This document shows, one piece after another, positions 24,701 to 36,063 of a DNA stretch of 64,000 nt. The stretch comes from Heterohyrax brucei. Its lineage: Eukaryota; Chordata; Mammalia; Hyracoidea; Procaviidae. Both the position numbers and the translations under genes were made by a program. The notes below the pieces were generated by a model, which did not search any database, was not told the DNA's origin, and saw only the letters and a list, made by a program, of their open reading frames with translations. Positions within the stretch are counted from its first letter, which is position 1; each line of letters begins with the position of its first letter. The stretch lies in the NCBI GenBank assembly GCA_028571685.1, contig CM053143.1:151646329-151710328 (forward strand), in the 5' to 3' direction.

Positions 24701-25484
24701 TGATCTCTCACTTGCTTCATGTGTAATCAGAAAATGCTGGTTATGCATGAGCTGGTGTTTTTTGGAATCAATTCAATACTTAAAAAACAATGCAATGTGT
24801 TCAATAATTCAAGTAAAAGATGAAGTGATTCTCTCGTATCTTTTCCAGAAGCCACCAAACGAATCAGTGAAGTATGCTGCCAGCCCCAATTTCCTACCAC
24901 TGCCTTTTATCCCATTGTTTCCACCCTGCATTACCACACCTTTCCTACTCAGCCTAAATTGTTTACCAGAGGTGATCAACAAGGAGGAAAATTAAAATGT
25001 CTTCTTTCTCATTGTTGCTGATTTTGAAAAGAAACACACTGAATACCAGGTTTTGTAATCAGCAGTGAAATAGCATGACTGTGAGCAAGAGGCCTGAACT
25101 GGCTGCTGAGTCGTGAGGGTTGGGCTGTTTGTATGCCTTAGTTCTGAATCCGGTTGATTTAGTTTTATTCCCCGTTTTTCCTTGTCATCCCCAATTCTTC
25201 TCTTGCCGTTTTCTCTTGGAACCTATTCTAGACTAACTTTGGTCTCCACCGCTGTGCTGATTCTGCTGTGGTCAAGGCCATCAGTCACCACCACCTTCCG
25301 AATGTCAAGGCACATTTTTAAAGCTGAGGGGAATGAGCAGTGAGGCTGCTTGGACGTGGGGACCGTACACATCACTGAGCTGTACAGAACACGCAGTGGG
25401 CTGAGCGCCCAGGGGAGGGCTTAGTCTCCAGTTGGGTTAGCTCTGTCCTTTGAGGTGGGCCAGGGATTGGGAGAAGGCTTACAG
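24701..25484. other. APBB2 intron, unassigned
   Basis: No feature recognised. Confidence 0.4.
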
Positions 25485-25652
25485 AAACACTGGTAGCATA
25501 GTGGTTAAGTGCTACGGCTGCTAACCAGAAGGGCAGCTGCTCAAATCTGCCAGGCACTCCGTGGAAACTCTAGGGGGCAGTTCTGCTTTGCCTGCAGAGT
25601 CACCGTGAGTCAGAATTGACTCGACAGCAGTGGGGTGGCTTTGCTTTGGTAT
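25485..25652 (+). repeat. AfroSINE
   Basis: Clean sense copy: tagcatagtggttaagtgct, ctccgtggaaactctaggg, gagtcagaattgactcgaca. Confidence 0.9.
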
Positions 25653-25978
25653 GGAAGGGAAGCTGAGGGAGCTCTCTGCTGTTTACAGACAGTACATGGC
25701 TAAGTTAAGAAGACGGAAAAGGTTGACATGGGAAGGCAAAAATGGCAAAGGTGGGGAATAGGAAAAGAGAGCCAATTTTACCTCAGAAGACAGCTTGTCT
25801 TTTGAATGGGTGGGAGAAGGGCAAGAACAGTTACTGAAGAACTCCAAAAAGCCTGGCGGTGTGCTTTCGTCTTGAGCACTGTCCTTTGTTCGAGCAGGCA
25901 TCCTTTCCCCTCAGTGAGTGAATGTGCCTTGAAGCCAAGATCCTAACTCAGATTCACCTGACTTGAAAGGAGCAGGCC

Positions 25979-26024
25979 TGGGGGGAAGGGGCAGGGGAAG
26001 GGGCAGGGGAAGGGGCAGGGGCAA
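25979..26024 (+). repeat. G-rich minisatellite (GGGGCAGGGGAA)n
   Basis: Tandem GGGGCA and GGGGAA units give runs of four Gs separated by two-base loops, a strong G-quadruplex pattern on the sense strand of the APBB2 intron. Confidence 0.92.
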
Positions 26025-27707
26025 GACGAGTCTGCTAACAGGCATGAGAACCTGAGGTGTAGTGGATTCTGTAAAGAAAAAAAGAGATTTCTAACAAGCG
26101 GATTATTTGGTTATTACATGAAATTGAAACGGATCCTAACAGATGGTTTTAGTCCTAAAATGTTTTTGAGCCTTAATTACTCCTTTTAAGTGCTAATGAC
26201 AAATAATTAGCTTTATCACTGGTTACAGTGTGTTTTGGATTCCCAGGCTCATTTTCTGTCTTAGAAACAGTTTTTATTCATGTGCTTCCTGTTTTAAATG
26301 TGTTAGTGGAATCGTAGAAGGTCAGCCAGTGCAGTGTAAGTCTGACTGGTATCCTTTGCATCACTGTGAAGCCAGCATTTCTAGCAGGGTGGCTTTCCTC
26401 TGGGTCCAGATCTGCGTGGTGCTCGGGGTCAGTACCATCCAAAACATCTGTGGCCTTTACACATTCTCCTGAGTCGACTTCCTTTTTAAGCCGATCTTCC
26501 TGCTGTATGGTATAGGGCCTGCTAAAGGTATTTGGGTGAAACTTGACTAGGCCAGGGAGGGATCCTTAATGAAACCCATCCATTAGGTACATTTGGGGTT
26601 CGCACTGGACATACAGAGCTGCTGTTAGAAGTGCCGAGTCCAGTGCACAGCCACACCTTCCCACTTAGCAACTCGGGCTCTGTATGTGTGTGTGCTTGTT
26701 TGTGACGCAGGCCTAGCAAGATCGCGTTACCCAGAGACATAAGAAATCACTTTTGGTATGACTGAGTTGAAGGGCCCAGTTTTGTGGCCTGCAGGCTAGG
26801 ATGGAACATTGTGACACAACTAAATGTCCTTCTCCCCAAGTCTAGCTGTGGGCATTTTATGCCTCTTGGAGAAAACATCAGCAGGTTTCAAGCTGCATTC
26901 AGGTATCTGTTAACACGCAACTTGATTTTGAAAAATTAGCCATGGAGTTAAAGTGCTTGGATTAGAAAAACATTTTAGAAACTATAACCTCTTAATTTTT
27001 AAGAAATTACTTATGAAGAAAAAGCAGATTGTTTTATTTCTGAAGGTCACAAATTCTCTGTGGGGCCCATGCTAATTTGGATTTCAACTTTATATACATA
27101 GTGTATCCTGAAATGTCATCATTCTTTTAAATGCCTCTGCTTTGCTAGGCCTCTTTCAGGCATTCTGTTTTGGTATTGAATCATAACGCCTCAGGGAAGG
27201 CCCTCATTCCTAGTTCACTTTACAGCCAAAGAAACTGAGGCTGAGAGAGGTTTACTGAGTTATTTTGGGTCCTAGATTCACAAGGGTTAGCTTCTAGATC
27301 CAAACCAGGTCCTTTCTACCGTATTCTCTCTCATTTAGTCAGGAGCACTTGTCAAGACCTGTGTGTCTGATAAAGAGTTGAATACCATCTCTCCCACCCG
27401 TTTTGTTTGCATTGACTCTTAGTTATGAGGCGTATTAGTGGCAGCCTGTTGATGCGGACAACAAGTTGAGGAAGGAGATGCGTAGAAGACAAGGATGTCA
27501 AAGATCAGAACAAGCTTGTCGAGCCTAATGAGCTTTTAAAATCATTGAAAGCACCAGCATAAAAAGACAATAGGCTCTTAGATTTGTGTGTAGGATCCAG
27601 GGCTTTCATTTTCAGGAAGGGCTGTGTTTGTGATTAATTAAAAATATTCAACAAGAGGAGCTGTTATGTTGTTAACTACCACAGAATGTGTTGTGTTTTG
27701 ATTTCAG
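26025..27707. other. Last APBB2 intron, distal part
   Basis: Contains an AT-rich block at 26080-26230 with clustered TAAT motifs and a MIR-like stretch near 27160-27310 (aaactgaggctgagagagg). It ends in the acceptor at 27707. Confidence 0.45.
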
Positions 27708-27875
27708 TTACGATACCAGAAGTGCTTGGTAGCCAGGCCGCCTTCACAGAAAGTTCGACCACCTCCTCCGCCAGCGGACTCAATGACCAGAAGAGTTACA
27801 ACCAATGTTAAACGAGGGGTCTTATCCCTCATTGACACTTTAAAACAGAAACGCCCCGTCACCGAAATGCCCTAG
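27708..27875 (+). CDS. APBB2: APBB2 terminal coding exon (end of PTB2 and C-terminus)
   Basis: The acceptor ttgtgttttgatttcag precedes LRYQKCLVARPPSQKV, which completes the PTB2 C-terminal helix. A proline run (PPPPPAD) and a basic tail follow, ending KRGVLSLIDTLKQKRPVTEMP and TAG at 27873-27875. Coding length including stop is 168 nt. The C-terminal sequence is the diagnostic end of APBB2. The intron before it is about 3.7 kb. The exon continues into the 3' UTR with no further splice signal that I could identify. Confidence 0.97.
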   Translation, partial: LRYQKCLVARPPSQKVRPPPPPADSMTRRVTTNVKRGVLSLIDTLKQKRPVTEMP

Positions 27876-29454
27876 CTGCATACATTGAAAGGAGTCCATC
27901 GTATTTACATGAAAATTGAATAGCTACACTAAAGAAGCAAACTGATGCCTGGCCTTCCGTTCGGTCGCTGATGCTTTGTCTTCAGAGAATTTACCCTTCA
28001 CACAGCAGTGTTAGACAAGCATGTTCTGTCGTCTTGCCACCATCACGTGATAGGAAAAGAAGCATGAAGAATTTTTTTTGCTGTCCGTCAGTTATATCAC
28101 GAGCAATGGAAGGTCTTTTTCTTACTGTAAATATTATGAGCATCACTTAACGTCACACACACACACAGAAGAACGTGGCCACAGCTCTCCTGATGAACTG
28201 ATGCTGAGTCCTTGGGGTGAGTGACGCCCAAGTTAGGTTCACCATCTTCCTGAGCTGCACATGGCACAAGGGACCTTAAAGTCCTACAGCACTCTTCCCT
28301 GTTTTCAGTGTCAGGGTAGACCCTGCATAGCAGACACAAGTGAACGGCTTTCAGATGAGGATGACGAGGTTTGGTTTTTGTTTTTCATAAGGTTAAACCT
28401 GTTGGTTGACAAAATTGGCTCTTGGCATCCATGTAGAAACCACCTGGCAGCTTTTCTCAACAAGCTCTTTGATACACGGACACCGTTTCATGGCTACAGC
28501 TGTTTGTAGGATGTTGGAAACAAAGTGAGACTTCAGAGTGGAGGACAGACATGCTGAATCGGAGGAAATAAAATCAAAGAAAACGGCCTCTCTAATCAGA
28601 TGGGTTTCAAACTGATGATTTAAAAAATTAGCAAAAGCATAGTGCATTTCAGGTGGGATACATTTCAACTTCTGCCTTATATTGTACAATGCAGCTAGAG
28701 AATTAGAGTTCGCTATGGCCATTCGCTACATAAACAATTGTAATGAAACACTCCTCTTTAGTTTGATAATTAGCCAGTGTACAGTCTGGAGTTGAGGAAG
28801 TGTCACATTCATACTTCGGGCATACACATTTATTTTAGACATCCGTCGCCACGAGATTTTTGTTAGCCTGTCTCCTCCTCTGCTAGCCTTCTGCACTAGC
28901 CCAGTCCTAACACAATGCATTTCACCCAGGAAGCTGTCTGTCCATCACGTGTGGTCCATGGCAGCAAATTTCATTAAGTTGAACCTTTCTTGAATTTATG
29001 TATTTAATATTAGCCTTTGTTGGACTCCCTTAGATCTATTTTTAAATTTGTATGCTTTCCATTTTATTTTCAAGATTTTAAAACTTCATATCAGAGCAAA
29101 ATATGCATAGGAACAATGGACTGTTTCCCCCAAATTTCCCCAAAGTGGCGCTTCCTGGCTTCTTTCTTTGTAGATGTGGAACCGAAGTGTGAAGATAAGC
29201 AAATTGAGACTCCTGTTGACACTGTTGCTTTAAGAGAAAGATTGCTAAGGAGCTCAACTTAAGCACTGTCTCCTTGTTTACTTTTTAATGTCACGATTCA
29301 TGTCTTGATACATCCAGTTATACAAGTAATGCTTTACATGTATACCTGCTAAATGTGCTCATCGAGAATGATTTCCACATTCTTATCATATTTGAGCCCT
29401 ATATGGGCAAAAAAGGGACTAAATGCATTTGAGAAACGAAACTAACAAAGCACC

Positions 29455-29540
29455 GTGAGGCTAAATCACTTGGCCCAAGAGCTTACTCAAGTTAGTGTGA
29501 AGCAGGACTCATGGTTTGTGTCTCCCCGTTCTGAGTGCTG
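29455..29540 (-). repeat. MIR fragment in the APBB2 3' UTR (tentative)
   Basis: Weak antisense MIR pattern: taaatcacttggcccaagag...agcaggactcatgg. Confidence 0.4.
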
Positions 29541-29924
29541 TGCTGCTTCCACATCAGACCAGAACAGTCTTTCTGAAATGACTCTGGGTGGATACAAAGA
29601 GTAGGTGTGGAAGTCATGTCAGGCAGTCTTAGAATTCCCTGTGTAATGGAAAAATATGTCCATATTTGTTATGCAGGAGCATTGTAAAACCACTGCTCTT
29701 TTGCAGTCCAGAACATTTTTCCTCCAGCATGTTTTAGTGGACAGGATTCTGCATGCAGCACAGCCTGTTCAACCTGTGAGGTTTTCCAGAGATGATATTG
29801 TTTGGGAGAGAGAGATTCTTAATTCATGGTATTTGACTGCCACAGAACATGATGGAGTGAAAAGGCACGTCCCTCCCTGCTGTCCCCTCTCACAGTTCTT
29901 TTTCTTGGGGAAGCGGTAGTTAAC

Positions 29925-30125
29925 CAGTCATCATCAAGTTGATTCTAGCTTGTGACGACCCCACAGGTGTCAGAGTAGAACTGGGCTCCCTGGGGTTTTC
30001 AAAGGCTGATTTTCCAGAAGTAAATCACCAGGCCTTTCTTCTGAGGGTGCCTGAGTGAACTTGAACCTCCAACCTTTTGGTTAGCAACCAGGCACACTAT
30101 TAGCCCTTTGCAGCACCCAGGAATT
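29925..30125 (-). repeat. AfroSINE inside the APBB2 3' UTR
   Basis: Antisense copy: catcatcaagttgattctag, gtcagagtagaactgggctc, ggttagcaaccaggcacac, ending gcacccagg. Confidence 0.85.
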
Positions 30126-31542
30126 GTTTGCCTCTAGTGATAGGACAGAAAGGATGTTAAAAATGCATTGTATTTCTCAACAACTGAAAGACGCTGTTGT
30201 ATTTGAAATAACCAGTGCCATCATAGGAAATTTTTGCATTCAGAAAATCCTGACAGTGCCCTTTGAAAAGCTGTTCAGAATTCAGTCATGATGACCTCTC
30301 ATCTTGATTTCCACAGTGAAAAGTTTTCCTGTGATAACCTCCAGAATTCTGAACAAATAATCCACCTGTATGTTGGAAATTTCTATCCCGCTGCTTTTTT
30401 AAGGCATACATTTGTTTGTTTTCAAGATCAAGAATACTGAGCTAGCTTTAAGTAGCACACTGATTTATATATGCAATTATAGGATGCATTAAGAGAAATG
30501 ATAACCTTTACATATGGAAAATTTTACTGCAAATATTTTTTTTTTAAAATAGCTTTGCCTACTAAGTGCAAATTTATTTTGTAAAATTAGTTATGTTAAA
30601 CAATATGTTCCAGCATTTTCTGCCATGGCCAAAAAGTATGTATGCAAGTATGTGTGTATCTGTTTGTGAAAGGATGCCAGTGTGTTTCCCAGTATTGTAA
30701 CAACACCTCAGTTATCTATGCATTCTTTGTATCTGTGATTTGGTAAACAGGCAGCCATGTTCACTATGCCTTGTATGTCTTATCATTTTTTTAATTAACC
30801 TGGTAAATACAGCTTAAGATATTTTTATTTTATTTATTCTATTTTTACTGAAATATACTGCATTATTGTGTTGATGTATTATCTTCACTGGATATTATCT
30901 TGCAGTGTACCCAGGTCTAAGTAATCTCAGTGAAGCATACGTTGCCTAAAAAGTGGTTTTGTAATGATCTGTAATCACATTTTTATTGGAATATGTAGAA
31001 GAAAAGGCAAAATGTTTAAAGTTCTTTTATTTTTTAAAAGCAGCTAGATAGACACAGACTTGCCACCTCATAAATGTGCTCCTTGACTGTGTCGAGGGGA
31101 CCAGACGACATGCCTGTGGCTGAATCTTTACTTTGCAGACTAAAGCACTGCTTGGTGCTCCATTTTTATATCCTTCACCACACGTGTGACTTCATCTATC
31201 TAACACATGTCCACATGACCTTGGTTTCCACCTGGATATAAGATCACCCAGAGCTAATGAGGAACATTATTTTTTGTTTGTTTGTTTATCTGTCTTAAAG
31301 CATGAAGGGACATTCGACCCATTTCCATTAAAACAACTTCTTGGTGATAAACGGTTGGCACTGCTACTTCATTTAAAACTGGTGAAGTTAAGATGGCCAT
31401 TTATAATACTCTTCTGCACAGGGTCATTTGCTGGGAATCCTCAATCAATCTTGACTCCTCTACGACACTTGTTTCATAAGCATTGCAACATATATTCAAG
31501 GTTTCACAAGCAGCATGTCCCTAACTGATACTAGTGTGATTT

Positions 31543-31548
31543 AATAAA
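31543..31548 (+). terminator. Candidate poly(A) signal of APBB2
   Basis: AATAAA on the + strand in the sequence tttaataaaaacc. The downstream sequence is not clearly GT- or T-rich, so it is weaker in context than the 31829 signal. Confidence 0.35.
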
Positions 31549-31828
31549 AACCATTAGCCTAATAGTACAACGTGACTATTACACAGCCAGTAATATAAAG
31601 TTGAACTTATTTCAGCTTAGGGAAAGACCCATCACCTATCAGAGCACTCTCGGCCATCCAGCACAGCTACTTTCCTGCAAAAATGATTTGTTTTCCTTTC
31701 TGCCCCTTTTGCTGTTGACCACTTTTACACATTTAAATGTCCTATGTTGTGAGAATAACTTTAGCTGCCATAAAACGTGCGACTCATTTATTGGGCATCC
31801 CAGTCATGCATGCAGAGAAAGGAATAGG

Positions 31829-31834
31829 AATAAA
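31829..31834 (+). terminator. Candidate distal poly(A) signal of APBB2
   Basis: AATAAA on the + strand, followed about 20 bases later by a T-rich element. It lies head-on to a - strand AATAAA at 31856-31861. Confidence 0.45.
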
Positions 31835-31855
31835 CCAAGTCTCCACACTAGCCAT

Positions 31856-31861
31856 TTTATT
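31856..31861 (-). terminator. Candidate poly(A) signal of NSUN7
   Basis: TTTATT on the + strand reads AATAAA on the - strand. The - strand sequence beyond it is T-rich (across 31810-31840). Another - strand AATAAA is at 31787-31792. If used, the NSUN7 3' UTR would be about 2.8 kb. Confidence 0.4.
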
Positions 31862-34621
31862 TTTAATTTACACCTATCTCAAGTTAAACTTTCAAAATCT
31901 TACTAGTCATGTAAAATTCTGCCTTGGAGCAGTTAGTGCTTATGTCTACCTGGTGAGAATTAGGAAATGACTATTTAAATTTTGAGAAACACATTGTCCT
32001 TATTTGGTGATAAGAAAGGGCAGCTGGCAACCCAGATGGCTACTGTGTTGTGCACTGACTTACCCAACTCAAGTCTTTCATAAGCAGACTTTCTAGAGCT
32101 AAGAAACTTACATATGTCTTTCATTTCCTTTCAGAATCTGACATCAAAGAATGATAGATGAGAGTTGTACAGGCACTAAATCCAGAATGAGAGGCAACTA
32201 GAAAAATGAATCAGCTGAATCTAGAGTAAGTGTGAGACACCTGAGGGTTAATTAGAACTGAAAGTTGGCAGACCTTTTTTGTTCGCCTTGCATTTGCCCC
32301 TATCTCTGACCCTTTATCAAGGTGCTGTCTCTGAAGGAAATCATAAATGAACAAAATATTTTGGTTTCAGGTGTTACCGTGGTAAATAATTTCAGATTAA
32401 AATCCAAATTTGCCATTAGAGTATCTAAATGCCAATAATTCTGTCATTTTAATTTTTTGCAGCAGTTTTTTTCCTCCAGGGAGCTCAAAAAAAAGTAAAA
32501 TGCTAAACAAAAGCTCGGTGTGATCAACATTTTCCCTCATTTAAAGGCTCATATTGCTTTTACCCAAAACATTTTTCCCTTTTTACTCTGCCAGAGTATT
32601 TAAATAATTGATCATATCCTTATTAGAATATTCTCAAAGGAAAAAAACTGCTGACTTAATTAAGGAATGGTTTAATTTGGAATATTCCATAAATGTCTAA
32701 AGAGAAGAATAGTCTGAGATACTGAAAACCAGCGGCTATATAATCTGTCACATGATAGCAATCCCATACTGCAGTAGAGATCTGAAAAATATCCTGTTTC
32801 CTAATGCTTTTCTTTTTATAACTTATCACAGAAAATACACTTGTAAATCAAAGCCTCAGACCTGCTGCTTTCTGACAATGGAATTCTTCAGCTTGAGGAA
32901 GAGACAGAATGGCAGGAAAAGGATAAAATATTCCAGGGATATAAAATATCCTTACACCAAACAATGTTAAATTAAGCCACACTAGACTCCCAGAGTCACA
33001 GAACATTCAAGCTAGATAGAGATTTTGGTGAGAGGAAGAGGAAGAAACATGTACTATAATTTTTAGAGCAAAGAGATGCACACTTTTCAGTTTTTAAAAT
33101 TAGTAAAAGATGAACATTTAAAGTATGTAATTTTTTTTTAAAGTCATAGTTAACATGAAGAAGTCTTTTGGGAGTGAAAATAAGAAGTCTCATTGAAGTA
33201 TGAAAAGTCTCAATTTTACACATTTTACCTGTGATGTAAACCTTACACTAAAAATATTACTAGCAAAATGAAGTTGGCCATTTTTTTTAATCGGCATTTT
33301 AAATGAGGAAAGAAAGAACAGAAAACATCAGAGCTGAAATAGACTTAAATATTCGATTTGAAGAAGGCAGTATTCCACTAAAATCATACCACCTAACTCG
33401 AACATTTAAGCATTCACGCAACATTGCTGGATACAACTGAATTCTAAAAACTTGAACTTTATGTGTCTATGAACTTTTAAAAACAAAAACAAAAAACATA
33501 TATAGAGTTGTAACTCAGTTTAATGTCAAGCAGTTTCTTTTGGCATGATGAAAATAAGTCAGTAGAGCCAGAAATGATAATCATACTAATTCTTGGTGGG
33601 CATCTGATAGTACACTGGAGAAAAATCGACTCTCAATATAATTAACATACTGCTACAATATATTTGAATAGATTTTGCATCAAAAATGATTTGCCAAAGT
33701 GATCACTGTTTGTGATTTGAAATCACTTGTTGATTTTACTGTATCACTTAGTCATCACATCACATAAAATCAGAATCTTTATGGTTCTCTTTAACAGTGT
33801 GTCACTTGCATTCAACAGTTGTGCCTCTTCCTCAGAATTAGGAATATTTGGATGGAGATGTGCTTTCGGTCATTTTTTACAACAGTATTTGGCATAAGTG
33901 GTCAGAAGGGGGAGCTGGTGATGTTTAGCTCTGCTCAGGATCCTAGAAGCTCTTCCAGTGAGAAAACTGTCTTCACTCTGCAAATGGACATCTGAGCTAC
34001 ACACACGTGGTCCATGGGAACTCCATGTTCTTCCGACTCATACTCAACCTCAGTTGCGTTACAAAACTTCATGTCATGCTCTTTTTAAAAAAAATACGTT
34101 GGTGCTTTTTAAGAAATCGACCTTGATAGTGACTGAAAATGCGAAACTGCAGCAAACAGATCCTGAAGGGCAATCTGCAGTTAAGTGACAGCGTCTTTTC
34201 CATGCCTGTGCCTTCTGATAGATGGCCTCACAAATTAGATTTGAAAAGAAACCTGTAATAAGGCAGCAAGCGGTTTTCTTCTGGGGGGAAATATTGTTAA
34301 AATTTTCTTTAAAAACTCTGGTGTATTAAATTCAGATTGAAAGTGAACAGGAATGAGACAAGTTTTAACAGCTCATACTGGGTACACATGACATTCTAAA
34401 AAATCATCAGCCCGGAGCCACTGAAATTACTAAATCCTGCCTTGCTTAATCTCAGGCGTTACTGCTTCTCACTTTTCTTAATTCTCTGAAGGTAGTGTCA
34501 CATTTAGAAGACATGAAGTGACCATGAGTGTGTTAGGTAAGCATATTTAGCTTTCACAGAAACATCCAACTTTGAAAAAGAAGTCAACTGCTCTTGATCC
34601 TTGTAACAAACAACAAGGCAG
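31862..34621 (-). other. NSUN7: Probable NSUN7 3' UTR
   Basis: About 2.8 kb of AT-rich sequence without coding potential, splice signals or a clear interspersed repeat. Such a long repeat-poor stretch next to a stop codon in a repeat-rich window suggests transcribed, constrained sequence. Several ATTAAA variants on the - strand (for example around 32451, 32670 and 33512) could give shorter forms. Confidence 0.5.
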
Positions 34622-35251
34622 TCAGAGCCATGGCCGAGGACCCCTGGGTAAGGAGGAAGGTAAGTTCTCTTTAGGCATTTCCCTTCTTCGGGTCACTGAG
34701 GGTGTGGTAAGGCAGGTGGGCACAAGAGGCTTGGACGCGGCCCAACGGTAGCAACAGTAGGGGCCTGATGTGCTCCTGGGGGAACTTGGAAAGGGCATCA
34801 TCACTGGAGGCAAAGTGATCTCCACAGGCTTCAGGGCAACCATTCTGTCCTCCCGTCGCCGCCGTACGAAGTTAGTCTGGTGCTCACATGGTCTAGAGGC
34901 AGAGGGAGTCTTCATAAACGTAGGCACCAGGGCATTGGTGGCAGCTCGGGCGGGTTTTCTGCTCTGTGAGGGAGCCCCACCTTGGCTTGTGTTTTTCTGC
35001 GGAAGAGGTGTCTTGGGCGCTCCTGTCTCTGACTGGTGAGCATTCGCTTTAGATTCTCGGTTCAAGAACTCAGAGATTTTCATCTGGATGCAGTTAGTAT
35101 CATTAGTGGAAGCTTTTGTCAATGATGTTTTTGATTTCTTCTTCTTCTTCTCACGTTTTATTGATTTACCCAACTCAATCCCATCCAGGAGACCCTTTGC
35201 TGCGGCCCGAGCCAAAACATCTTTCACGGACACTGTCTCAGATGGGTCCCG
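34622..35251 (-). CDS. NSUN7: NSUN7 terminal coding exon (basic C-terminal tail)
   Basis: The acceptor ctttaattgcag precedes RDPSETVSVKDVLARAAAKG, which follows ...ILTRE of the previous exon in phase 0. The 630-nt coding part ends at TGA (34622-34624 on the + axis). After a short helical region comes a lysine-rich block (KREKKKKKSK), a plausible nuclear-localisation or RNA-binding patch. A long low-complexity, proline- and serine-rich tail ends ...RGPRPWL. The tail is poorly conserved but uninterrupted. It is outside the catalytic fold and is a feature of NSUN7 among NSUN proteins. Confidence 0.95.
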   Translation of the reverse strand, partial: RDPSETVSVKDVLARAAAKGLLDGIELGKSIKREKKKKKSKTSLTKASTNDTNCIQMKISEFLNRESKANAHQSETGAPKTPLPQKNTSQGGAPSQSRKPARAATNALVPTFMKTPSASRPCEHQTNFVRRRREDRMVALKPVEITLPPVMMPFPSSPRSTSGPYCCYRWAASKPLVPTCLTTPSVTRRREMPKENLPSSLPRGPRPWL

Positions 35252-35524
35252 CTGCAATTAAAGGAGCCATTACTAAATGAGGAAGCTAGCTGCTGTCATG
35301 TATATTTTAATCAGTGTATCATAAAAATAAGTGTTCATGTTATACTTTTAAAGAAATTGCTTTTAGAACTTGGTCCCTAATATATCTCATAAGCCTCATC
35401 AAATGACATCTTCTTGTACTTAACTGTAAACCTCACAGGATAAAGAATGAAATACTTCTTATGTGTGAAGTGAAAATAAAATGTGTACAGCAAAATAGAA
35501 TACTTAGAGTGTGCAGTAAAATGC

Positions 35525-35695
35525 ACTAACCAAACCCAACCCATCAAGTTAGTTCTGACTCATAGTGACATAGTGACCCTATAGACAGAGTAGAACTGCC
35601 CCATAGAGTTTCCAAGGAGCACCTGGTGGATTTGAACTGCCAGCCTTCTGATTAGCAGATGTAGCACTTAACTATTATGCCACCAGGGTTCCCAA
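35525..35695 (-). repeat. AfroSINE between the last two NSUN7 exons
   Basis: Full signature: cagagtagaactgccccata, gagcacctggtggatttgaa, gccaccagggttccc. It is in sense relative to NSUN7. Confidence 0.9.
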
Positions 35696-35895
35696 AACAC
35701 CAGATGGTAACAAAATGCTTGCAGAGGTGTAGGAGGAGGGCAAGCAGTGTAGGACCACTCTAGAGAAAGACAAAGAGTATGGGTTATTTGACATACAGTA
35801 ATAACGATTTTTGCTATACTTTGGCTATTTGTGAAATACGCACACCATTACAAGATGTCTAAAAGTTTCTGTGGTTGGTTTGTTTTTTTCCTTAC

Positions 35896-36019
35896 CTCCC
35901 TTGTTAGAATGGAAAGAAAACAACCATTGGTAATTTCAGATGGTTCCACTCTGAAAAATTTATCAGTAGACAAACGGATTTCCTTTAAGGAGCACAGCGG
36001 AAGCACAGGAGGACTCAGC
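35896..36019 (-). CDS. NSUN7: NSUN7 coding exon (end of methyltransferase fold)
   Basis: A 124-nt exon with acceptor catgtctactacag and donor gtaagg. One base completes arginine; 41 codons follow, LSPPVLPLCSLKEIRLSTDK then FFRVEPSEITNGCFLSILTR and E. It corresponds to the final strands of the methyltransferase fold (the FFR.EPSE.TNGCF pattern). The open frame extends upstream through the acceptor to 36063, but the phase-correct and splice-supported start is 36019. The intron before it is about 16.5 kb and carries the ERVL provirus. Confidence 0.95.
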
Positions 36020-36063
36020 CTGTAGTAGACATGAACACATGTGTCATAGTTAGGATGGTTCAT

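Larger units (their letters stand above)
1..31834 (+). other. APBB2: APBB2 gene, 3' part (introns, six coding exons, 3' UTR)
   Basis: The six + strand exons join in frame into the C-terminal half of an FE65-family adaptor and end in the characteristic ...LIDTLKQKRPVTEMP tail of APBB2 (FE65L1). Family knowledge: the protein has a WW domain and two PTB/PID domains and binds the cytoplasmic tail of APP-family proteins through PTB2, acting at membranes and in the nucleus. The 5' exons lie left of the window; I saw no APBB2 coding exon before 16078, so 1-16077 is one intron or part of one. The 3' limit given is the last plausible poly(A) signal and is uncertain. Confidence 0.95.
27876..31834 (+). 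other. APBB2: APBB2 3' UTR (end uncertain)
   Basis: No coding potential follows the stop. The stretch is AT-rich and mostly non-repetitive, which is typical of a long mammalian 3' UTR. Candidate AATAAA signals on this strand are at 28567-28572, 31543-31548 and 31829-31834; only the last is followed closely by a T-rich stretch (31855-31868). It contains a CA run near 28155, a weak MIR-like segment near 29455-29535 and an AfroSINE at 29925-30125. Transcript data would be needed to say which signal is used. Confidence 0.65.

Noticed and set aside
34770..35039. An 89-codon + strand open frame opposite the last NSUN7 exon.
   Set aside because: It is an antisense shadow of a GC-richer coding exon, with no independent support.
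35848..36063. Longer open frame extending upstream of the NSUN7 exon to an ATG at 36061-36063 with its own possible acceptor (cactggcag).
   Set aside because: Only the acceptor at 36020-36022 gives the correct phase with the 52501-52618 exon and the expected ...QPYRLSPP junction.
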